Source: Microbacterium sp. zg-B185
GTDB lineage: Bacteria; Actinomycetota; Actinomycetes; Actinomycetales; Microbacteriaceae
NCBI RefSeq assembly: GCF_030246885.1
Contig: NZ_CP126739.1
Span: 1,426,001-1,490,000 of the forward strand
Length of the DNA: 64,000 nt
Reading direction: 5' to 3'
In this document: positions 24,714 to 35,395 of the stretch, in pieces
Position numbering within the stretch: position 1 is the stretch's first letter
Layout: every line of letters begins with the position of its first letter
Notes under the pieces: model-generated
What the model was told of the DNA's origin: nothing
The model's input: only the letters and a program-made list of their open reading frames with translations
Databases searched by the model: none
Position numbers and translations under genes: made by a program

Positions 24714-24794
24714 CCGCACAGTTTGACATGGGGATGCCGCGATGCCACGCATTCGCGAGGGCGGACGCCCCTGTTCGCGGGCGGGCCCGGGATG

Positions 24795-24930
24795 TGGAAG
24801 AATGGAGGGTCGGATCACCCGCTCGACCCTCTATCCAGCGCGGAGATCCTCCTTTAGAGCTTCCGCCGGGTGTGCACCCCACGCTCCGGGCGATCAGTTC
24901 GTTTCCTCTTTCACACAGTTCTGGAGAATC
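24795..24930 (+). promoter_or_regulatory. Promoter and leader of the rpsP-khpA-rimM-trmD operon
   Basis: Extended -10 TGG-AAGAAT at 24795-24803, giving a leader of about 120 nt before the rpsP GTG. No consensus -35. I found no clear ribosomal-protein binding structure in the leader. Confidence 0.4.
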
Positions 24931-25332
24931 GTGGCTGTCAAGATCCGTCTCAAGCGCCTGGGCAAGATCCGTGCGCCGTATTACCGCATCGTCGTCGCCG
25001 ACTCGCGCACCAAGCGCGATGGTCGTGTCATCGAAGAGATCGGCAAGTACCACCCCACCGAGGAGCCCTCGTTCATCGAGGTCGACTCAGACCGTGCGCA
25101 GTACTGGCTCAGCGTCGGCGCGCAGCCGACCGAGCAGGTCGCGGCGCTGCTGAAGCTGACCGGTGACTGGGGCAGGTTCAAGGGCGACGAGAACGCGGTC
25201 TCGACCGTGAAGGTCGCCGCGCCCAAGGTCCCGTTCGAGGTCGACTCCTCGAAGAAGGTCGTCATCAAGCCCAAGGCTGACAAGACGCCCGCCGCCGAGG
25301 CAGTCGCCGACGCCGCGACCGACGCAGAGTAA
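24931..25332 (+). CDS. rpsP: 30S ribosomal protein S16
   Basis: Small-subunit assembly protein, 133 aa. [20 protein letters not shown] is the canonical opening. The core is about 85 residues, followed by a charged Lys/Ala/Asp extension ([20 protein letters not shown]) common in actinobacterial S16. The frame is open upstream, but the GTG at 24931 preceded by CTGGAG is the family start. First gene of the rpsP-khpA-rimM-trmD operon. Confidence 0.95.
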   Translation: MAVKIRLKRLGKIRAPYYRIVVADSRTKRDGRVIEEIGKYHPTEEPSFIEVDSDRAQYWLSVGAQPTEQVAALLKLTGDWGRFKGDENAVSTVKVAAPKVPFEVDSSKKVVIKPKADKTPAAEAVADAATDAE

Positions 25333-25334
25333 TC

Positions 25335-25568
25335 GTGGTGCTCGCCGCCGCGCTCGAGCACGTCGTCAAGGGGATCGTGGATCACCCGGACGACGTGGCC
25401 ATCCGCTCCTCGACGTCCCCTCGCGGGGACGTCCTCGAGGTGCACGTGCACCCCGACGATCGGGGCCGCGTGATCGGGCGCGGCGGACGCACGGCGAAAG
25501 CCCTGCGCACGCTGATCACTGCACTCGCAGACGGCCGGCGCGTTCGCGTCGACGTCGCGGACGACTGA
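25335..25568 (+). CDS. khpA: KH-domain RNA-binding protein KhpA
   Basis: A 77-aa single-KH protein that binds RNA and, in other Gram-positives, partners KhpB in cell-elongation control. GRVIGRGGRTAKALRTLI carries the GxxG loop (GRGG). Starts GTG two bases after the rpsP stop. The position between rpsP and rimM is conserved. Confidence 0.93.
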   Translation: MVLAAALEHVVKGIVDHPDDVAIRSSTSPRGDVLEVHVHPDDRGRVIGRGGRTAKALRTLITALADGRRVRVDVADD

Positions 25569-25569
25569 C

Positions 25570-26235
25570 GTGGCCGACCCCGACGACTCCACTCAGGCCC
25601 GTCCGCCCAAGGCGGCCAAGACCCAGCTGCGGGTCGGGCGCCTGGTCAAGGCGCACGGGCTCAAGGGCGCACTCAAGCTCGAGCTCTACACCGACGATCC
25701 CGAAGGCCGCTTCACGCCCGGTGCGACGTTCACCCTCCAGGTGCCCGAGTCATCCCCCTGGCATGGCAAGGTGCTCACCGTGCGTGAGTTCCGGTGGATG
25801 AACAGCCATGCCATCGCCTTCTTCGAGGGCGTCGATGACCGCGCCGGTGCGGAGGAACTGGTTCGAGCGATCCTCTGGATCGATCAGGATCCCGCCGACA
25901 TCCCCACCGAAGACGACGCGTGGTACGACCATCAGCTCATCGGACTGGATGTGGTCCGCGACGGCGAGGTCGTGGGCCGCGTCGTCCGCATCGATCACTT
26001 CCCCGCGCAGGACCTGCTGACCGTCCGCGTCCGCGGCGATCAGGAAGTGCTCGTGCCGTTCGTCAAGGCCATCGTCCCCGAGGTCGACATCGCGGGCGGC
26101 CGCGTCCTCGTGACGCCCCCGCCCGGGCTGTTCGAGGATCTTCCCGGCGATGACGACGACGCGACACCGGCCGTCGCTTCCGAGTCCGGCTCCGCAGCCG
26201 CCCCGGCGGACGAGGACGACTCCGCGGGGGCGTGA
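25570..26235 (+). CDS. rimM: Ribosome maturation factor RimM
   Basis: 30S maturation factor acting on the S19/16S head region; 221 aa. [20 protein letters not shown] is the RimM N-terminal beta-barrel signature. The PRC-barrel second half contains [11 protein letters not shown] and QDLLTVRV. The C-terminal 35 residues are an Asp/Ala-rich acidic tail. GTG start one base after the khpA stop. Confidence 0.94.
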   Translation: MADPDDSTQARPPKAAKTQLRVGRLVKAHGLKGALKLELYTDDPEGRFTPGATFTLQVPESSPWHGKVLTVREFRWMNSHAIAFFEGVDDRAGAEELVRAILWIDQDPADIPTEDDAWYDHQLIGLDVVRDGEVVGRVVRIDHFPAQDLLTVRVRGDQEVLVPFVKAIVPEVDIAGGRVLVTPPPGLFEDLPGDDDDATPAVASESGSAAAPADEDDSAGA

Positions 26236-26236
26236 C

Positions 26237-26947
26237 GTGCGCATAGACGTCGTCTCGATCTTCCCGGCCTTCTTCGACGTCCTCGAGGTGTCCCTGCTGG
26301 GCAGGGCGCGGGGCAACGGCCTGCTGGACGTGCGCGTCCACGATCTGCGCGACTGGACGCACGACCGGCATCGCACCGTGGACGACACGCCCTACGGCGG
26401 CGGAGCCGGCATGGTCATGAAGCCCGAGCCGTGGGGCGAAGCGCTGGACGCGATCGCGGCGGAGGCGGCCACCGCCGCGCCCGACTCCCGTCCCGTGTTC
26501 GTCTTCCCCTCGCCGGCGGGCGAACTGTTCACCCAGGCGACGGCCCGCGAACTGGCCGGCCGCCCGCACCTGGTCTTCGGCTGCGGCCGCTATGAGGGGA
26601 TCGACGAGCGGGTCTTCGCACACGCGGCCTCCCTCGGCGAGGTGCGTCTGCTCAGCCTGGGCGACTACGTCCTGAACGGCGGAGAGGTCGCCGCGATGGC
26701 GATGATCGAGGCGGTCGGCCGGCTCATCCCGGGGGTCGTCGGAAATCCCGCGAGCCTGGTCGAGGAATCCCACGAGGACGGCCTGCTCGAGTACCCGTCG
26801 TACACGAAACCGGCCTCCTGGCGCGGCTTGGACGTGCCGCCGGTGCTGCTCAGCGGCAACCACGGCGCGATCGCCGAGTGGCGCCGCCAGCAGCAGCTGG
26901 CCCGCACGAGGGAACGCCGACCGGACCTCCTCTCCGCCGGGGAGTGA
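26237..26947 (+). CDS. trmD: tRNA (guanine(37)-N(1))-methyltransferase
   Basis: SPOUT methyltransferase forming m1G37, which prevents frameshifting at proline codons; 236 aa. [20 protein letters not shown] opens the protein and [14 protein letters not shown] is the SAM-site loop. [13 protein letters not shown] and [21 protein letters not shown] form the trefoil knot. Start GTG at 26237, one base after the rimM stop. In most relatives rplS follows directly; here an inserted glucan block separates them. Confidence 0.95.
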   Translation: MRIDVVSIFPAFFDVLEVSLLGRARGNGLLDVRVHDLRDWTHDRHRTVDDTPYGGGAGMVMKPEPWGEALDAIAAEAATAAPDSRPVFVFPSPAGELFTQATARELAGRPHLVFGCGRYEGIDERVFAHAASLGEVRLLSLGDYVLNGGEVAAMAMIEAVGRLIPGVVGNPASLVEESHEDGLLEYPSYTKPASWRGLDVPPVLLSGNHGAIAEWRRQQQLARTRERRPDLLSAGE

Positions 26948-27056
26948 CGCTCCGCCGGCCCGCGCGCAAGCCCCCCGTGCCGAAAATTCTCGAGCACTAA
27001 TGTGGGAGTCCCCGCCGGTGCCGGATCCGCCTGTGCCGCAGGACGACGGAGACGAT

Positions 27057-29264
27057 GTGCAGACCTGGCCCGGTTCGAGCTATCCGCTCGGCGCGACTTT
27101 CGACGGCAACGGCACCAACTTCGCGCTTTTCAGCGAGAGCGCCCAACGGGTCGAGTTGTGCCTGTTCGGTGAGCGCGGCAAGGAGACCCGCGTCGAGATG
27201 GTCGATGTCGACGCGTACGTCTGGCACGCGTACCTGCCGCAGGTGCGCCCCGGACAGCGCTACGGATATCGCGTGCATGGGGATTACGACCCGTCGACCG
27301 GCGCACGGTTCAACCCGAACAAGCTGCTTCTGGACCCTTACGCGAAGGCGGTGGAAGGCCAGGTCCAGTGGGGCCAGGCGGTCTTCGGCTACGACTTCGG
27401 AGACCCCGACTCGCGCAATGACGAGGACTCCGCGGCATCCATGATGAAGGCCGTGGTGGTCAACCCGTTCTTCGACTGGGCGGGAGACCGACTGCCGAAG
27501 ACACCGTACGCCGAGACCTTCATCTACGAAGCGCACGTGAAGGGCCTCACCGAGCGGCATCCGGCCATCCCCGAGGAGATCCGCGGCACCTACAGTGCGA
27601 TCGCGCATCCGGCGATCATCGAGCATCTCAAAAAGCTCGGGGTGACCGCCATCGAGCTCATGCCCGTGCACCAGTTCGTGGACGATTCCACGCTGCAGGA
27701 GAAGGGACTGTCGAACTACTGGGGCTACAACACGATCGCGTTCCTGGCCCCGCAGAACACCTACGCCGCCACCGGCGAGCAGGGCCAGCAGGTCGAGGAG
27801 TTCAAGGGCATGGTCCGCGCGCTGCACGCCGCCGGCATCGAGGTCATCCTGGACGTGGTGTACAACCACACCGCCGAGGGCAACCATCTGGGTCCGATGC
27901 TGTCGATGCGCGGCATCGACAACGCCGCGTACTACCGCCTCGAAGACGACGACAAGCGGTACTACACCGACTACACCGGCACCGGCAACAGCCTGAACGT
28001 GGGCAACCCGCACGCGCTGCAGCTGATCATGGACTCGCTGCGCTACTGGGTGCTCGAGATGCACGTCGACGGGTTCCGCTTCGACCTGGCCTCCACCCTG
28101 GCGCGGGAGTTTTACGACGTCGACAAGCTGGCCACCTTCTTCGAGCTCGTGCAGCAGGATCCTGTGGTCTCCCAAGTCAAGCTGATCGCCGAACCGTGGG
28201 ATGTCGGGCCGGGCGGCTACCAGGTCGGCAACTTCCCTCCGCAATGGACCGAGTGGAACGGCCAGTACCGGGACACCGTGCGCGACTTCTGGCGCGGTGA
28301 GCCGCAGGCACTCGGCGAGTTCGCCTCGCGCCTGACCGGCTCCGCCGACCTCTACGAGCATTCCGGCCGCCGTCCGGTGGCATCGATCAACTTCGTCACC
28401 GCGCACGACGGCTTCACACTGCGCGACCTGGTCAGCTACGAGCACAAGCACAACGACGCCAACGGCGAAGACGGCAAAGACGGCGCCGACGACAACCGCT
28501 CGATGAACTTCGGCGTGGAAGGTCCCACCGACGATCCCGAGGTGAACACGATGCGCGCACGTCAGCAGCGCAACTTCATCGCGACGCTGCTGCTCTCGCA
28601 GGGCGTGCCCATGCTGCTGCACGGCGACGAGCTGGGCCGCACGCAGCAGGGCAACAACAACGGCTATGCGCAGGACAACGAGCTGACCTGGGTCGACTGG
28701 GACAACGTCGATCAGCCGCTGGTGGAGTTCACCGCGGCGCTCGCGCGACTCCGACGCGACCATCCCACCTTCCGTCGCCGTCGGTTCTTCAACGGCCGCC
28801 CGGTCAAAATGGAGCTGGGACAGGGGGTCCCCGACATCGCATGGCTGCGGCCGGACGGCAGCGTCATGCAGCCGGAGGATTGGGACTCCGGCTTCGGCCG
28901 CGCGGTGGGTGTGTTCTTGAACGGGCGCGGCATCCGCGAGCGTGATCGCCGCGGCGAGCCGATCGTCGACAAGCACTTCATCATCCTGTTCAACGCCGGC
29001 GATGACAGCGTGGACTTCGACATTCCGGACACCGCATTCAGTCCCCGGTGGGACATCCTGGTCGACACCGCAGGGCAGCAGGCGGACAGCGAGCCGCTGA
29101 GCCCCGGATCGTCCGTGCGGCTGCCGCCCAAGGCGCTGATTGTCCTCCGCGAGCACGAACTGCCCGAGGTCGAGATCGATCACTCGGTTGCGGCATCGCT
29201 CGCGGCGCAGACCGACAACGCCACGATGCCCGGACACTCGCCCAAGGCGGAGTTGGAGCGCTAG
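27057..29264 (+). CDS. glgX: Glycogen debranching enzyme GlgX (isoamylase-type), first copy
   Basis: GH13 debranching enzyme cleaving alpha-1,6 links, 735 aa from this start. CBM48 N-terminal module (WPGSSYPLGATFDGNGTNFA). Catalytic residues are in HVDGFRFDLA (nucleophile), KLIAEPWDVG (acid) and VTAHDGFT (stabiliser), with LDVVYNHTAEGNH as region I. GTG at 27057 is preferred: it gives the family start MQTWPG and has GGAG 7 nt upstream. An in-frame ATG at 27000 would add 19 Pro/Asp-rich residues. Head of glgX-treY-treZ; debranched chains are the natural substrate of TreY. Confidence 0.92.
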   Translation: MQTWPGSSYPLGATFDGNGTNFALFSESAQRVELCLFGERGKETRVEMVDVDAYVWHAYLPQVRPGQRYGYRVHGDYDPSTGARFNPNKLLLDPYAKAVEGQVQWGQAVFGYDFGDPDSRNDEDSAASMMKAVVVNPFFDWAGDRLPKTPYAETFIYEAHVKGLTERHPAIPEEIRGTYSAIAHPAIIEHLKKLGVTAIELMPVHQFVDDSTLQEKGLSNYWGYNTIAFLAPQNTYAATGEQGQQVEEFKGMVRALHAAGIEVILDVVYNHTAEGNHLGPMLSMRGIDNAAYYRLEDDDKRYYTDYTGTGNSLNVGNPHALQLIMDSLRYWVLEMHVDGFRFDLASTLAREFYDVDKLATFFELVQQDPVVSQVKLIAEPWDVGPGGYQVGNFPPQWTEWNGQYRDTVRDFWRGEPQALGEFASRLTGSADLYEHSGRRPVASINFVTAHDGFTLRDLVSYEHKHNDANGEDGKDGADDNRSMNFGVEGPTDDPEVNTMRARQQRNFIATLLLSQGVPMLLHGDELGRTQQGNNNGYAQDNELTWVDWDNVDQPLVEFTAALARLRRDHPTFRRRRFFNGRPVKMELGQGVPDIAWLRPDGSVMQPEDWDSGFGRAVGVFLNGRGIRERDRRGEPIVDKHFIILFNAGDDSVDFDIPDTAFSPRWDILVDTAGQQADSEPLSPGSSVRLPPKALIVLREHELPEVEIDHSVAASLAAQTDNATMPGHSPKAELER

Positions 29265-29267
29265 ATC

Positions 29268-31676
29268 GTGGCGTCGCATCCGAACTCGACATACCGCTTG
29301 CAGATCCGCCGGGACTTCGACCTGGATGCCGCGGCGGGGGTGACCGCCTACCTGAACGACCTCGGCGTGTCGTGGGCGTACCTCTCGCCGCTGCTGCGGG
29401 CGACGGAGGGCTCCGACCACGGCTACGACGTCGTCGACCCCTCGACGATCGACCCTGCCCGAGGCGGCCCGGCCGGACTGGAGCGGTTCGCCGCGGCCGC
29501 CCGAGCGGCCGGCCTGGGGATCCTCGTCGACATCGTCCCCAACCACATGGGCATCTCACGACCCGAGCAGAACCCGTGGTGGTGGGACGTGCTGATCCGG
29601 GGCCGCGACTCCCGCTACGCCGAGGCGTTCGATATCGACTGGGAGTACGGCGCCGGCCGGATCCGCGTGCCGATCCTGGGCGCGAGCCTGGACGAGGTGA
29701 TCGCCGCGGGGGAGGTGGCCATCGAGCCCGGCGACACGGTGGGCGGCGCGCACGGCGTCGCGCGGTTCTACGGTCAGCATGTCCTTCCGCTCGCGCCCGA
29801 CTCGATTCCGTTCCCGGTCGTCGGAGCCGGCAGCGCCAGGCTGGATGACCCCGACGTGATCCGCCGGGTCCTGGCCGGGCAGCACTGGGAGGCGATGTTC
29901 TGGCGGCGTGAAGCGGGGGAGCTGAACTACCGGCGCTTCTTCGCGGTGACCACCCTCGCCGGAGTGCGTGTGGAGATCCCCTGGGTGTTCGACGAGAGCC
30001 ACGCCGAAATCCTGCGGTGGGTGCGCGAGGGGCTGGCCGACGGCCTGCGCGTGGATCATCCGGACGGACTGCTCGATCCGGGCGGGTACCTGGAACGGCT
30101 GGCCGCCGCCACCGGCCACGCCTACGTGCTGGTGGAGAAGATCCTCGAGCACGGCGAGGAGCTGCCCGCCTGGTGGGAGACGGACGGCACGACCGGGTAC
30201 GACGCACTCGCGCAGATCGACCGCGTGCTGATCGACCCTCGCGGGGAAGGACCCCTCGACGCCCTTGATGCGCGGTTGCGCGGAGGCGACACGCAGCGCT
30301 ACCCGGACCTCATCCACGAGACGAAGCGGACGATCGCGGACACGATCCAGCGCGCGGAAGTCGCGCGGCTCGTACGCGACCTGTCGGACGCGCCGAGCGA
30401 CCGGCCGACAGATCCGGCCGAGGCCGCAGACGCGATCGCCGAGCTGCTCGCGTGCTTCCCGGTGTACCGCTCATACCTGCCGGCCGGCCGGGAGCACCTG
30501 GACCAGGCGGCCGCGGAAGCGCGGGCCCGCCGCCCCGACCTGGCAGAGGCGATCGCCCGACTGGTGCCCGTTCTCGCTGACCCCTCCTCCGACGTCGCCC
30601 GCCGCTTCCAGCAGACCACCGGGCCGGTGATGGCCAAGGGCGTGGAGGACACCGCCTTCTACCGGTACACCCGGCTCGGCTCGCTCACCGAGGTGGGAGC
30701 CGACCCGTCGGTCTTCTCGCTGACCGTCGCCGACTTCCACCGTGCGCAGACGGCACGGCAGGCGTCTTGGCCGGCCGCGATGACGACGCTGTCCACACAC
30801 GACACCAAGCGCGGCGAAGACGTCCGTGCCCGCCTGGACGTGCTCGCCGAGCTGCCGCAGCGCTGGCAGGACGTGCTGGTCGACCTCAGCGCGCGCGCCT
30901 CGACCGGTGACCGGCCCTTCGACAGCCTGCTCTACCAGGCGATCATCGGCTCCTGGCCCGGCTCGAGGGAGCGGCTGCACGCGTACGCCGAGAAGGCGGC
31001 ACGGGAAGCGGCCGAATCGACGGGCTGGTGGGATCCGGACGCCGAGTTCGAAGCGCGCATGCACGCGGTCGTGGACGCCGCGTTCGACGACGCCGCGGTG
31101 AACGCCCTCATCGGCGGCTTCGTGGCCGAGATCACCCGACCCGGGTGGTGCAACGGCCTCTCGGCGAAGCTGCTGCAGCTGACCGCGCCGGGCGTGCCCG
31201 ACGTCTATCAGGGCTCGGAACTGTGGGAGACCTCGCTCGTGGATCCCGACAACCGGCGGCCCGTCGACTTCGCCGAGCGGGCTCGGCTGCTGACGGCGCT
31301 GGATGACGGGTTCGCGCGCGGCGATCTGCCGCCGGTGGACGCATCGGGACTCGCGAAGCTGCTCGTGACCTCACGCGCCCTGCGCCTGCGGCGGGACCGA
31401 CCGGAGCTGTTCACCCGGTACACCCCCATGACCGTCGTGGGCGAGGCGTCCGACCACGCCATCGCGTTCGACCGCGGGGGTGCGCTGACGGTCGCCACAC
31501 GGCTGCCCGTGGGCCTGCAGCGCCGCGGGGGATGGGGGCAGACTCTCCTGCTGCGGCATCCCGGTCCGACGGTCGACGCGCTCACCGGTCGCCGCCACGA
31601 GGGCTCCCGCCTGCGGATGGCCGATGTGCTGGCCACCTACCCGGTGGCTCTGCTGGTCCCGGAGGGAGTGTCATGA
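29268..31676 (+). CDS. treY: (1->4)-alpha-D-glucan 1-alpha-D-glucosylmutase (maltooligosyl trehalose synthase)
   Basis: Converts the reducing end of maltodextrins into a trehalosyl unit; 802 aa, GH13. Starts with [19 protein letters not shown], the TreY signature. Active-site motifs are [28 protein letters not shown] and [36 protein letters not shown] is the C-terminal signature. GTG start 3 bp after glgX, and the stop overlaps the treZ start by 4 bp (ATGA), so the three genes form one operon. Confidence 0.96.
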   Translation: MASHPNSTYRLQIRRDFDLDAAAGVTAYLNDLGVSWAYLSPLLRATEGSDHGYDVVDPSTIDPARGGPAGLERFAAAARAAGLGILVDIVPNHMGISRPEQNPWWWDVLIRGRDSRYAEAFDIDWEYGAGRIRVPILGASLDEVIAAGEVAIEPGDTVGGAHGVARFYGQHVLPLAPDSIPFPVVGAGSARLDDPDVIRRVLAGQHWEAMFWRREAGELNYRRFFAVTTLAGVRVEIPWVFDESHAEILRWVREGLADGLRVDHPDGLLDPGGYLERLAAATGHAYVLVEKILEHGEELPAWWETDGTTGYDALAQIDRVLIDPRGEGPLDALDARLRGGDTQRYPDLIHETKRTIADTIQRAEVARLVRDLSDAPSDRPTDPAEAADAIAELLACFPVYRSYLPAGREHLDQAAAEARARRPDLAEAIARLVPVLADPSSDVARRFQQTTGPVMAKGVEDTAFYRYTRLGSLTEVGADPSVFSLTVADFHRAQTARQASWPAAMTTLSTHDTKRGEDVRARLDVLAELPQRWQDVLVDLSARASTGDRPFDSLLYQAIIGSWPGSRERLHAYAEKAAREAAESTGWWDPDAEFEARMHAVVDAAFDDAAVNALIGGFVAEITRPGWCNGLSAKLLQLTAPGVPDVYQGSELWETSLVDPDNRRPVDFAERARLLTALDDGFARGDLPPVDASGLAKLLVTSRALRLRRDRPELFTRYTPMTVVGEASDHAIAFDRGGALTVATRLPVGLQRRGGWGQTLLLRHPGPTVDALTGRRHEGSRLRMADVLATYPVALLVPEGVS

Positions 31677-33406
31677 CCATCCAGGTGTGGGCACCCCGCG
31701 CCGACCGCGTGCGCCTGCGCCGCCCCGGCACCGCCGATGTGGAGCTGGTGCCCGGCGCCGACGGGTGGTGGAAGGCGGCATCCGTCGTCCTGGAGGACGG
31801 CGACGAGTACGGATTCGTGCTCGGGGACGCCGAGGACCTGCGACCTGATCCGCGCTCCCGCCGCCAGCCGCGCGGCGTGCACCAGGCGTCCGCGTGGTTC
31901 ACCGCCGATGCGTACCGATGGCAGGACGGCGCGTGGACCGGACGCCAGCTGGCCGGCTCGGTGATCTACGAGCTCCACGTGGGCACCTTCACCGCCGAGG
32001 GCACCCTCGACGCCGCCATCGGCCGCCTCGACGACCTGGTCGACCTGGGCATCGGCTTCGTGGAGCTGCTGCCGGTCAACGCCTTCAACGGAACCCACAA
32101 CTGGGGCTACGACGGGGTGCTCTGGTACGCGGTGCACGAGGGGTACGGCGGCCCGGCCGCGTACCAGCGCTTCGTGGACGCCTGCCACCAGCGCGGCCTC
32201 GGCGTGATCCAGGACGTCGTCTACAACCACCTCGGGCCCAGCGGCAACTACCTGCCCGAGTACGGCCCGTACCTGCGCGATGCCGAGCGCAACACGTGGG
32301 GCTCCTCCGTGGATCTGGACCAGCCCGCCGTCCGCGACTTCATCGTGCAGAACGCCCTGATGTGGATGCGCGACTACCACGTGGACGGACTGCGCCTGGA
32401 CGCCGTGCACGCACTGCGGGACACCTCGGGACGGCACATCCTCCAGGAGCTCGCCGAGCACACCGACGCGCTCAGCGCGCACCTGAACCGCCCGCTCACG
32501 CTGATCGCCGAATCCGACCTGAACGACGCGACCCTCATCAGCGCGCGTGAGGCGGGCGGCTACGGACTGACCGCGCAGTGGAGCGACGACTACCACCACG
32601 CCCTCCATGTCGCCGTGACGGGCGAGACCAGCGGGTACTACGCCGACTTCGCCCCACTGGCGGCACTGGCCAAAGCCGCCACCGCGGGATTCTTCCACGA
32701 CGGCAGCTGGTCCAGCTTCCGCGGCCGCCCGCACGGACATGCGATCGACCCCCGCATCCCGACGTCGCGGCTGGTGACCTTCGCCCAGGACCACGACCAG
32801 ATCGGCAACCGCGCGGCCGGCGACCGGCTCTCCCAGACCCTCGACGAGGGCGGCCTGGCGATCGCCGCCGTGCTGAGCGTGCTGTCCCCGTTCACCCCCA
32901 TGCTCTTCATGGGCGAGGAGTGGGCGGCATCCACCCCCTGGCAGTTCTTCACCTCGCACCCGGAACCGGAGCTGGGGCGGGCGACCGCGGAGGGGCGTAT
33001 CGCCGAGTTCGCCGCCATGGGCTGGGACGCCTCGGTCGTCCCGGATCCGCAGGACCCGGAGACCTTCCGTCGCTCCACGCTGCGCTGGGAGGAGCGCACC
33101 GAGGGCGTGCACGCGCGCATCCTCGCCCTCTACCGCGACCTCATCGCGCTGCGCCGCGACGTTCCGGACCTGACCGATCCCTCCTTCGGCGCCGTGCACG
33201 CCGACGCGGACGAGCACGCACGCGTGTTCCGGCTGCAGCGCGGACAGACCCTGATCCTGGTGAACTTCTCGCAGACTCCGGTCACGGTGCCGCTTCCGCA
33301 GACCGCGGCGGTGCTGCTCACCACGGACGCCGGCTGCGGGCTGGACCGGAACGGCGCCGGCCTGCCGCCACGCGCCGGCATGGTCCTGTCGACCGCTCAG
33401 CGCTGA
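31673..33406 (+). CDS. treZ: Malto-oligosyltrehalose trehalohydrolase
   Basis: Releases trehalose from maltooligosyl trehalose; 577 aa. N-terminal CBM48-like module ([13 protein letters not shown]). GH13 motifs are [35 protein letters not shown] and [30 protein letters not shown] is typical of TreZ. ATG at 31673 overlaps the treY stop. With TreY this gives the maltodextrin-to-trehalose route, a stress and osmoprotection pathway. Confidence 0.96.
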   Translation: MTIQVWAPRADRVRLRRPGTADVELVPGADGWWKAASVVLEDGDEYGFVLGDAEDLRPDPRSRRQPRGVHQASAWFTADAYRWQDGAWTGRQLAGSVIYELHVGTFTAEGTLDAAIGRLDDLVDLGIGFVELLPVNAFNGTHNWGYDGVLWYAVHEGYGGPAAYQRFVDACHQRGLGVIQDVVYNHLGPSGNYLPEYGPYLRDAERNTWGSSVDLDQPAVRDFIVQNALMWMRDYHVDGLRLDAVHALRDTSGRHILQELAEHTDALSAHLNRPLTLIAESDLNDATLISAREAGGYGLTAQWSDDYHHALHVAVTGETSGYYADFAPLAALAKAATAGFFHDGSWSSFRGRPHGHAIDPRIPTSRLVTFAQDHDQIGNRAAGDRLSQTLDEGGLAIAAVLSVLSPFTPMLFMGEEWAASTPWQFFTSHPEPELGRATAEGRIAEFAAMGWDASVVPDPQDPETFRRSTLRWEERTEGVHARILALYRDLIALRRDVPDLTDPSFGAVHADADEHARVFRLQRGQTLILVNFSQTPVTVPLPQTAAVLLTTDAGCGLDRNGAGLPPRAGMVLSTAQR

Positions 33407-33458
33407 CGCGTCGGCGCCGCGCTCGGCATCGCCCGGGGAGCTGATCTACGCGGCCGCG

Positions 33459-33989
33459 GTGCTGCTGTTCGCCGTGGGTCTCGCCCGGGAGGCGAGCGTC
33501 GTGGCACGGCGGCCGCTGGGGGTGTGCTCCATGGCCGTGGTCGCGCTCTGGCCCCTCGCGGCGCGGCTGGTCGCGCAGCTGCTGGCCACCCAGGAGCCGG
33601 AGAGCGGTCCCGCGTCGATGACCTTCGGCTACATCGCGCTCGTGGTTCCGGTCGGCGCCGGCCTGATCGCGGCCGTGCAGATCGCGCGTACCGGCGTCGT
33701 CCCGTCGCCGTGGCGGTGGGCGCCGATGTGGGCGTTGGCGGCGCACGTGGCGGCGTTCGTGCTCGCGCAGCTGCTCTTCCTCGGGCTCGGCCCCGCCGAG
33801 GTGCAGCTGTTCGCCGGAGTGCTCTCGATGCTCGGGATGGTCGCGTTCCTGCTGGGGACGCTCGGCCTGGGTGTGATCGCGCTCGTGTGCGCGGCGCGGC
33901 TGCGTCCGGACAGCGTCGCGGTGTTCCGCTCCGCCGACCGGCACCCACGGCAGCGCGGTGAGGGCGCCGACGGCGCCCGAACGCGCTGA
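33459..33989 (+). CDS. Multi-pass membrane protein of unknown function
   Basis: A 176-aa integral membrane protein with four to five predicted helices, for example CSMAVVALWPLAARLVAQL, YIALVVPVGAGLIAAVQIA, WALAAHVAAFVLAQLLFLG and GMVAFLLGTLGLGVIALVC. No family recognised. The GTG at 33459 falls in the middle of what looks like a first helix (open frame upstream reads SPGELIYAAA), but no ATG, GTG or TTG exists further upstream in that frame. It either starts here with a short first helix or has decayed at the 5' end. Confidence 0.6.
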   Translation: MLLFAVGLAREASVVARRPLGVCSMAVVALWPLAARLVAQLLATQEPESGPASMTFGYIALVVPVGAGLIAAVQIARTGVVPSPWRWAPMWALAAHVAAFVLAQLLFLGLGPAEVQLFAGVLSMLGMVAFLLGTLGLGVIALVCAARLRPDSVAVFRSADRHPRQRGEGADGARTR

Positions 33990-34058
33990 CCGTCGCCGAA
34001 CGGAGCATGGCGCAGGGGCGTCCGTGGGGAGCATCGGTCGTGGCCCCGGCTCGGCCCC

Positions 34059-34064
34059 TAAGAT
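34059..34064 (+). promoter_or_regulatory. Leaderless -10
   Basis: TAAGAT, spacer TCGGTG, then ATG at 34071. This supports the ATG over the GTG one codon earlier. Confidence 0.5.
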
Positions 34065-34070
34065 TCGGTG

Positions 34071-34466
34071 ATGCCCTTCGCCCTCGCATTGACCATCGTC
34101 CTCGTCGCCCTGGCGGGCTTCCAAGCCGCATTGGTGCTGGGGGCGCCGTGGGGGCGCTTCGCCTGGGGCGGGCAGCATCGCGTGCTGCCCACACGACTGC
34201 GCGTGGGCAGCGCGATCTCGATCATCGTGTACGCGGTCATCGTCCTGCTGGCGTGGACGAAGGTGGGCGTGGTGCCGGCCATTCCCGCGATCATCGGCGA
34301 CGTGGGCATGTGGATCGTGTTCGGCTACTTCTGCCTCGGGATCGTGATGAACGCGATCTCGCGCAGCACCTCCGAGCGCAACGTCATGGTGCCGGTGACG
34401 ATCGTGCTCACCGTGCTGAGCCTGCTCATCGCGCTGGGCTACGGCGCGATGGCGATGGCGATCTGA
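34071..34466 (+). CDS. Small four-helix membrane protein
   Basis: A 131-aa protein with four predicted membrane helices: FALALTIVLVALAGFQAALV, AISIIVYAVIVLLAW, VGMWIVFGYFCLGIVMNAI and VPVTIVLTVLSLLIALGYG. The loop SRSTSERNVMVPV resembles small uncharacterised actinobacterial membrane proteins. No function recognised. Leaderless start inferred from the -10 spacing. Convergent with map. Confidence 0.65.
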   Translation: MPFALALTIVLVALAGFQAALVLGAPWGRFAWGGQHRVLPTRLRVGSAISIIVYAVIVLLAWTKVGVVPAIPAIIGDVGMWIVFGYFCLGIVMNAISRSTSERNVMVPVTIVLTVLSLLIALGYGAMAMAI

Positions 34467-34473
34467 ACCGGAC

Positions 34474-34487
34474 CGCCGGAAGCGGCG
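34474..34487. terminator. Short hairpin between convergent membrane-protein gene and map
   Basis: CGCCG-GAAG-CGGCG, perfect 5-bp stem in the 22-bp gap. No U-tract; candidate bidirectional terminator. Confidence 0.35.
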
Positions 34488-34488
34488 C

Positions 34489-35271
34489 TCAGCGGACCCC
34501 GAGCCAGGACCGGTCGGTCAGCACGAGAGGGCCGTCCTCGGTGATCGCGATCGTGTGCTCGGAGTGCGAGCCGCGGGAGCCGTCCGCGCTGCGGAGCGTC
34601 CACCCGTCCGGATCGGTGACCAGTTCGTCGGTGGTCTCCAGCAGCCACGGCTCCAGGGCGACGACCAGACCGGCCCGCAGCGGATAGCCGCGCTTGGGCT
34701 TGCCGTCATTGGGGATGTGCGGGTCCCCGTGCATGATGCGCCCCACCCCGTGACCGCCGAAGTCCGTGTTGATCGAGTACCCGCCTGCGTGTGCGACCTC
34801 TGCGATCGCGTGCGAGATGTCGCCGATCCGGTGTCCCACCGTCGCAGCCCGGATCGCGGCATCCAATGCGCGCTCGGTGGTCTCGATGATGGCGAGATCC
34901 TCGTCGCGCGGGGTGCCGACGACGAAGGAGACGGCGGAATCGGCGACCCAGCCGTCGACGGATGCGGCGAAGTCCAGTGAGACCAGATCCCCGTCCTGAA
35001 TGGCGTAGTCGTGCGGCAGCCCGTGCAGGACCGCGTCGTTGACCGAGGTGCAGATGACCTTGCCGAACGGGCTCGCGCCGAACGAGGGGTGGTAGTCGAT
35101 GTAGCACGACACCGCGCCGGCACGCCGGATCAGATCGTGTGCGCGGCGGTCGAGGGCCAGCAGGTTGGTGCCCACCTTCGTCTCGTCGCGCAGCGTCGCG
35201 AGCACCTCGGCCACGAACCGGCCGGCCGGCCGCATCGCCTCGATCTCGGCGGGCGTGCGCAATTCGATCAT
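34489..35271 (-). CDS. map: Type I methionine aminopeptidase
   Basis: Removes initiator Met from nascent proteins; 260 aa. All five metal ligands are visible: Asp in VSLDFAASVDGW, Asp in VADSAVSF, His in TDFGGHGVGRIMHG, Glu in VALEPWLL and Glu in SHSEHTIAI. The N-terminus is short (EIEAMRPAGRFVAEVL), without a zinc-finger or linker extension. Strong ribosome site GGAAGGAAG before ATG and a CAGAAT -10 at 35293-35298. A monocistronic minus-strand insertion in the trmD-rplS interval. Confidence 0.94.
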   Translation of the reverse strand: MIELRTPAEIEAMRPAGRFVAEVLATLRDETKVGTNLLALDRRAHDLIRRAGAVSCYIDYHPSFGASPFGKVICTSVNDAVLHGLPHDYAIQDGDLVSLDFAASVDGWVADSAVSFVVGTPRDEDLAIIETTERALDAAIRAATVGHRIGDISHAIAEVAHAGGYSINTDFGGHGVGRIMHGDPHIPNDGKPKRGYPLRAGLVVALEPWLLETTDELVTDPDGWTLRSADGSRGSHSEHTIAITEDGPLVLTDRSWLGVR

Positions 35272-35383
35272 CGGCTTCCTTCCGTCGGAACCATTCTGTC
35301 AGCGCTGCGGCCCGGTCGCCCCGACATGCTGTGAGGATGCCTCGTTCTGCACGCTCGCACTCTCGCCGTGCGGATGACCGGCG

Positions 35384-35389
35384 TAGCAT
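35384..35389 (+). promoter_or_regulatory. Leaderless -10
   Basis: TAGCAT, spacer CGGCGT, then ATG at 35396. Confidence 0.5.
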
Positions 35390-35395
35390 CGGCGT

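Noticed and set aside
24723..24728. TTGACA as a consensus -35 for rpsP
   Set aside because: No -10 at 16-18 bp spacing downstream; the extended -10 at 24795-24803 fits better.
27000..27056. ATG at 27000 as the glgX start
   Set aside because: Adds 19 Pro/Asp-rich residues not typical of the family; GTG at 27057 has GGAG at proper spacing and gives the normal N-terminus.
26997..29546. Long open antisense frame (about 849 codons) across glgX
   Set aside because: Shadow of high-GC third-position coding: no ribosome site, no family motif, low-complexity His/Val/Arg composition, and both sense neighbours are certain GH13 genes.
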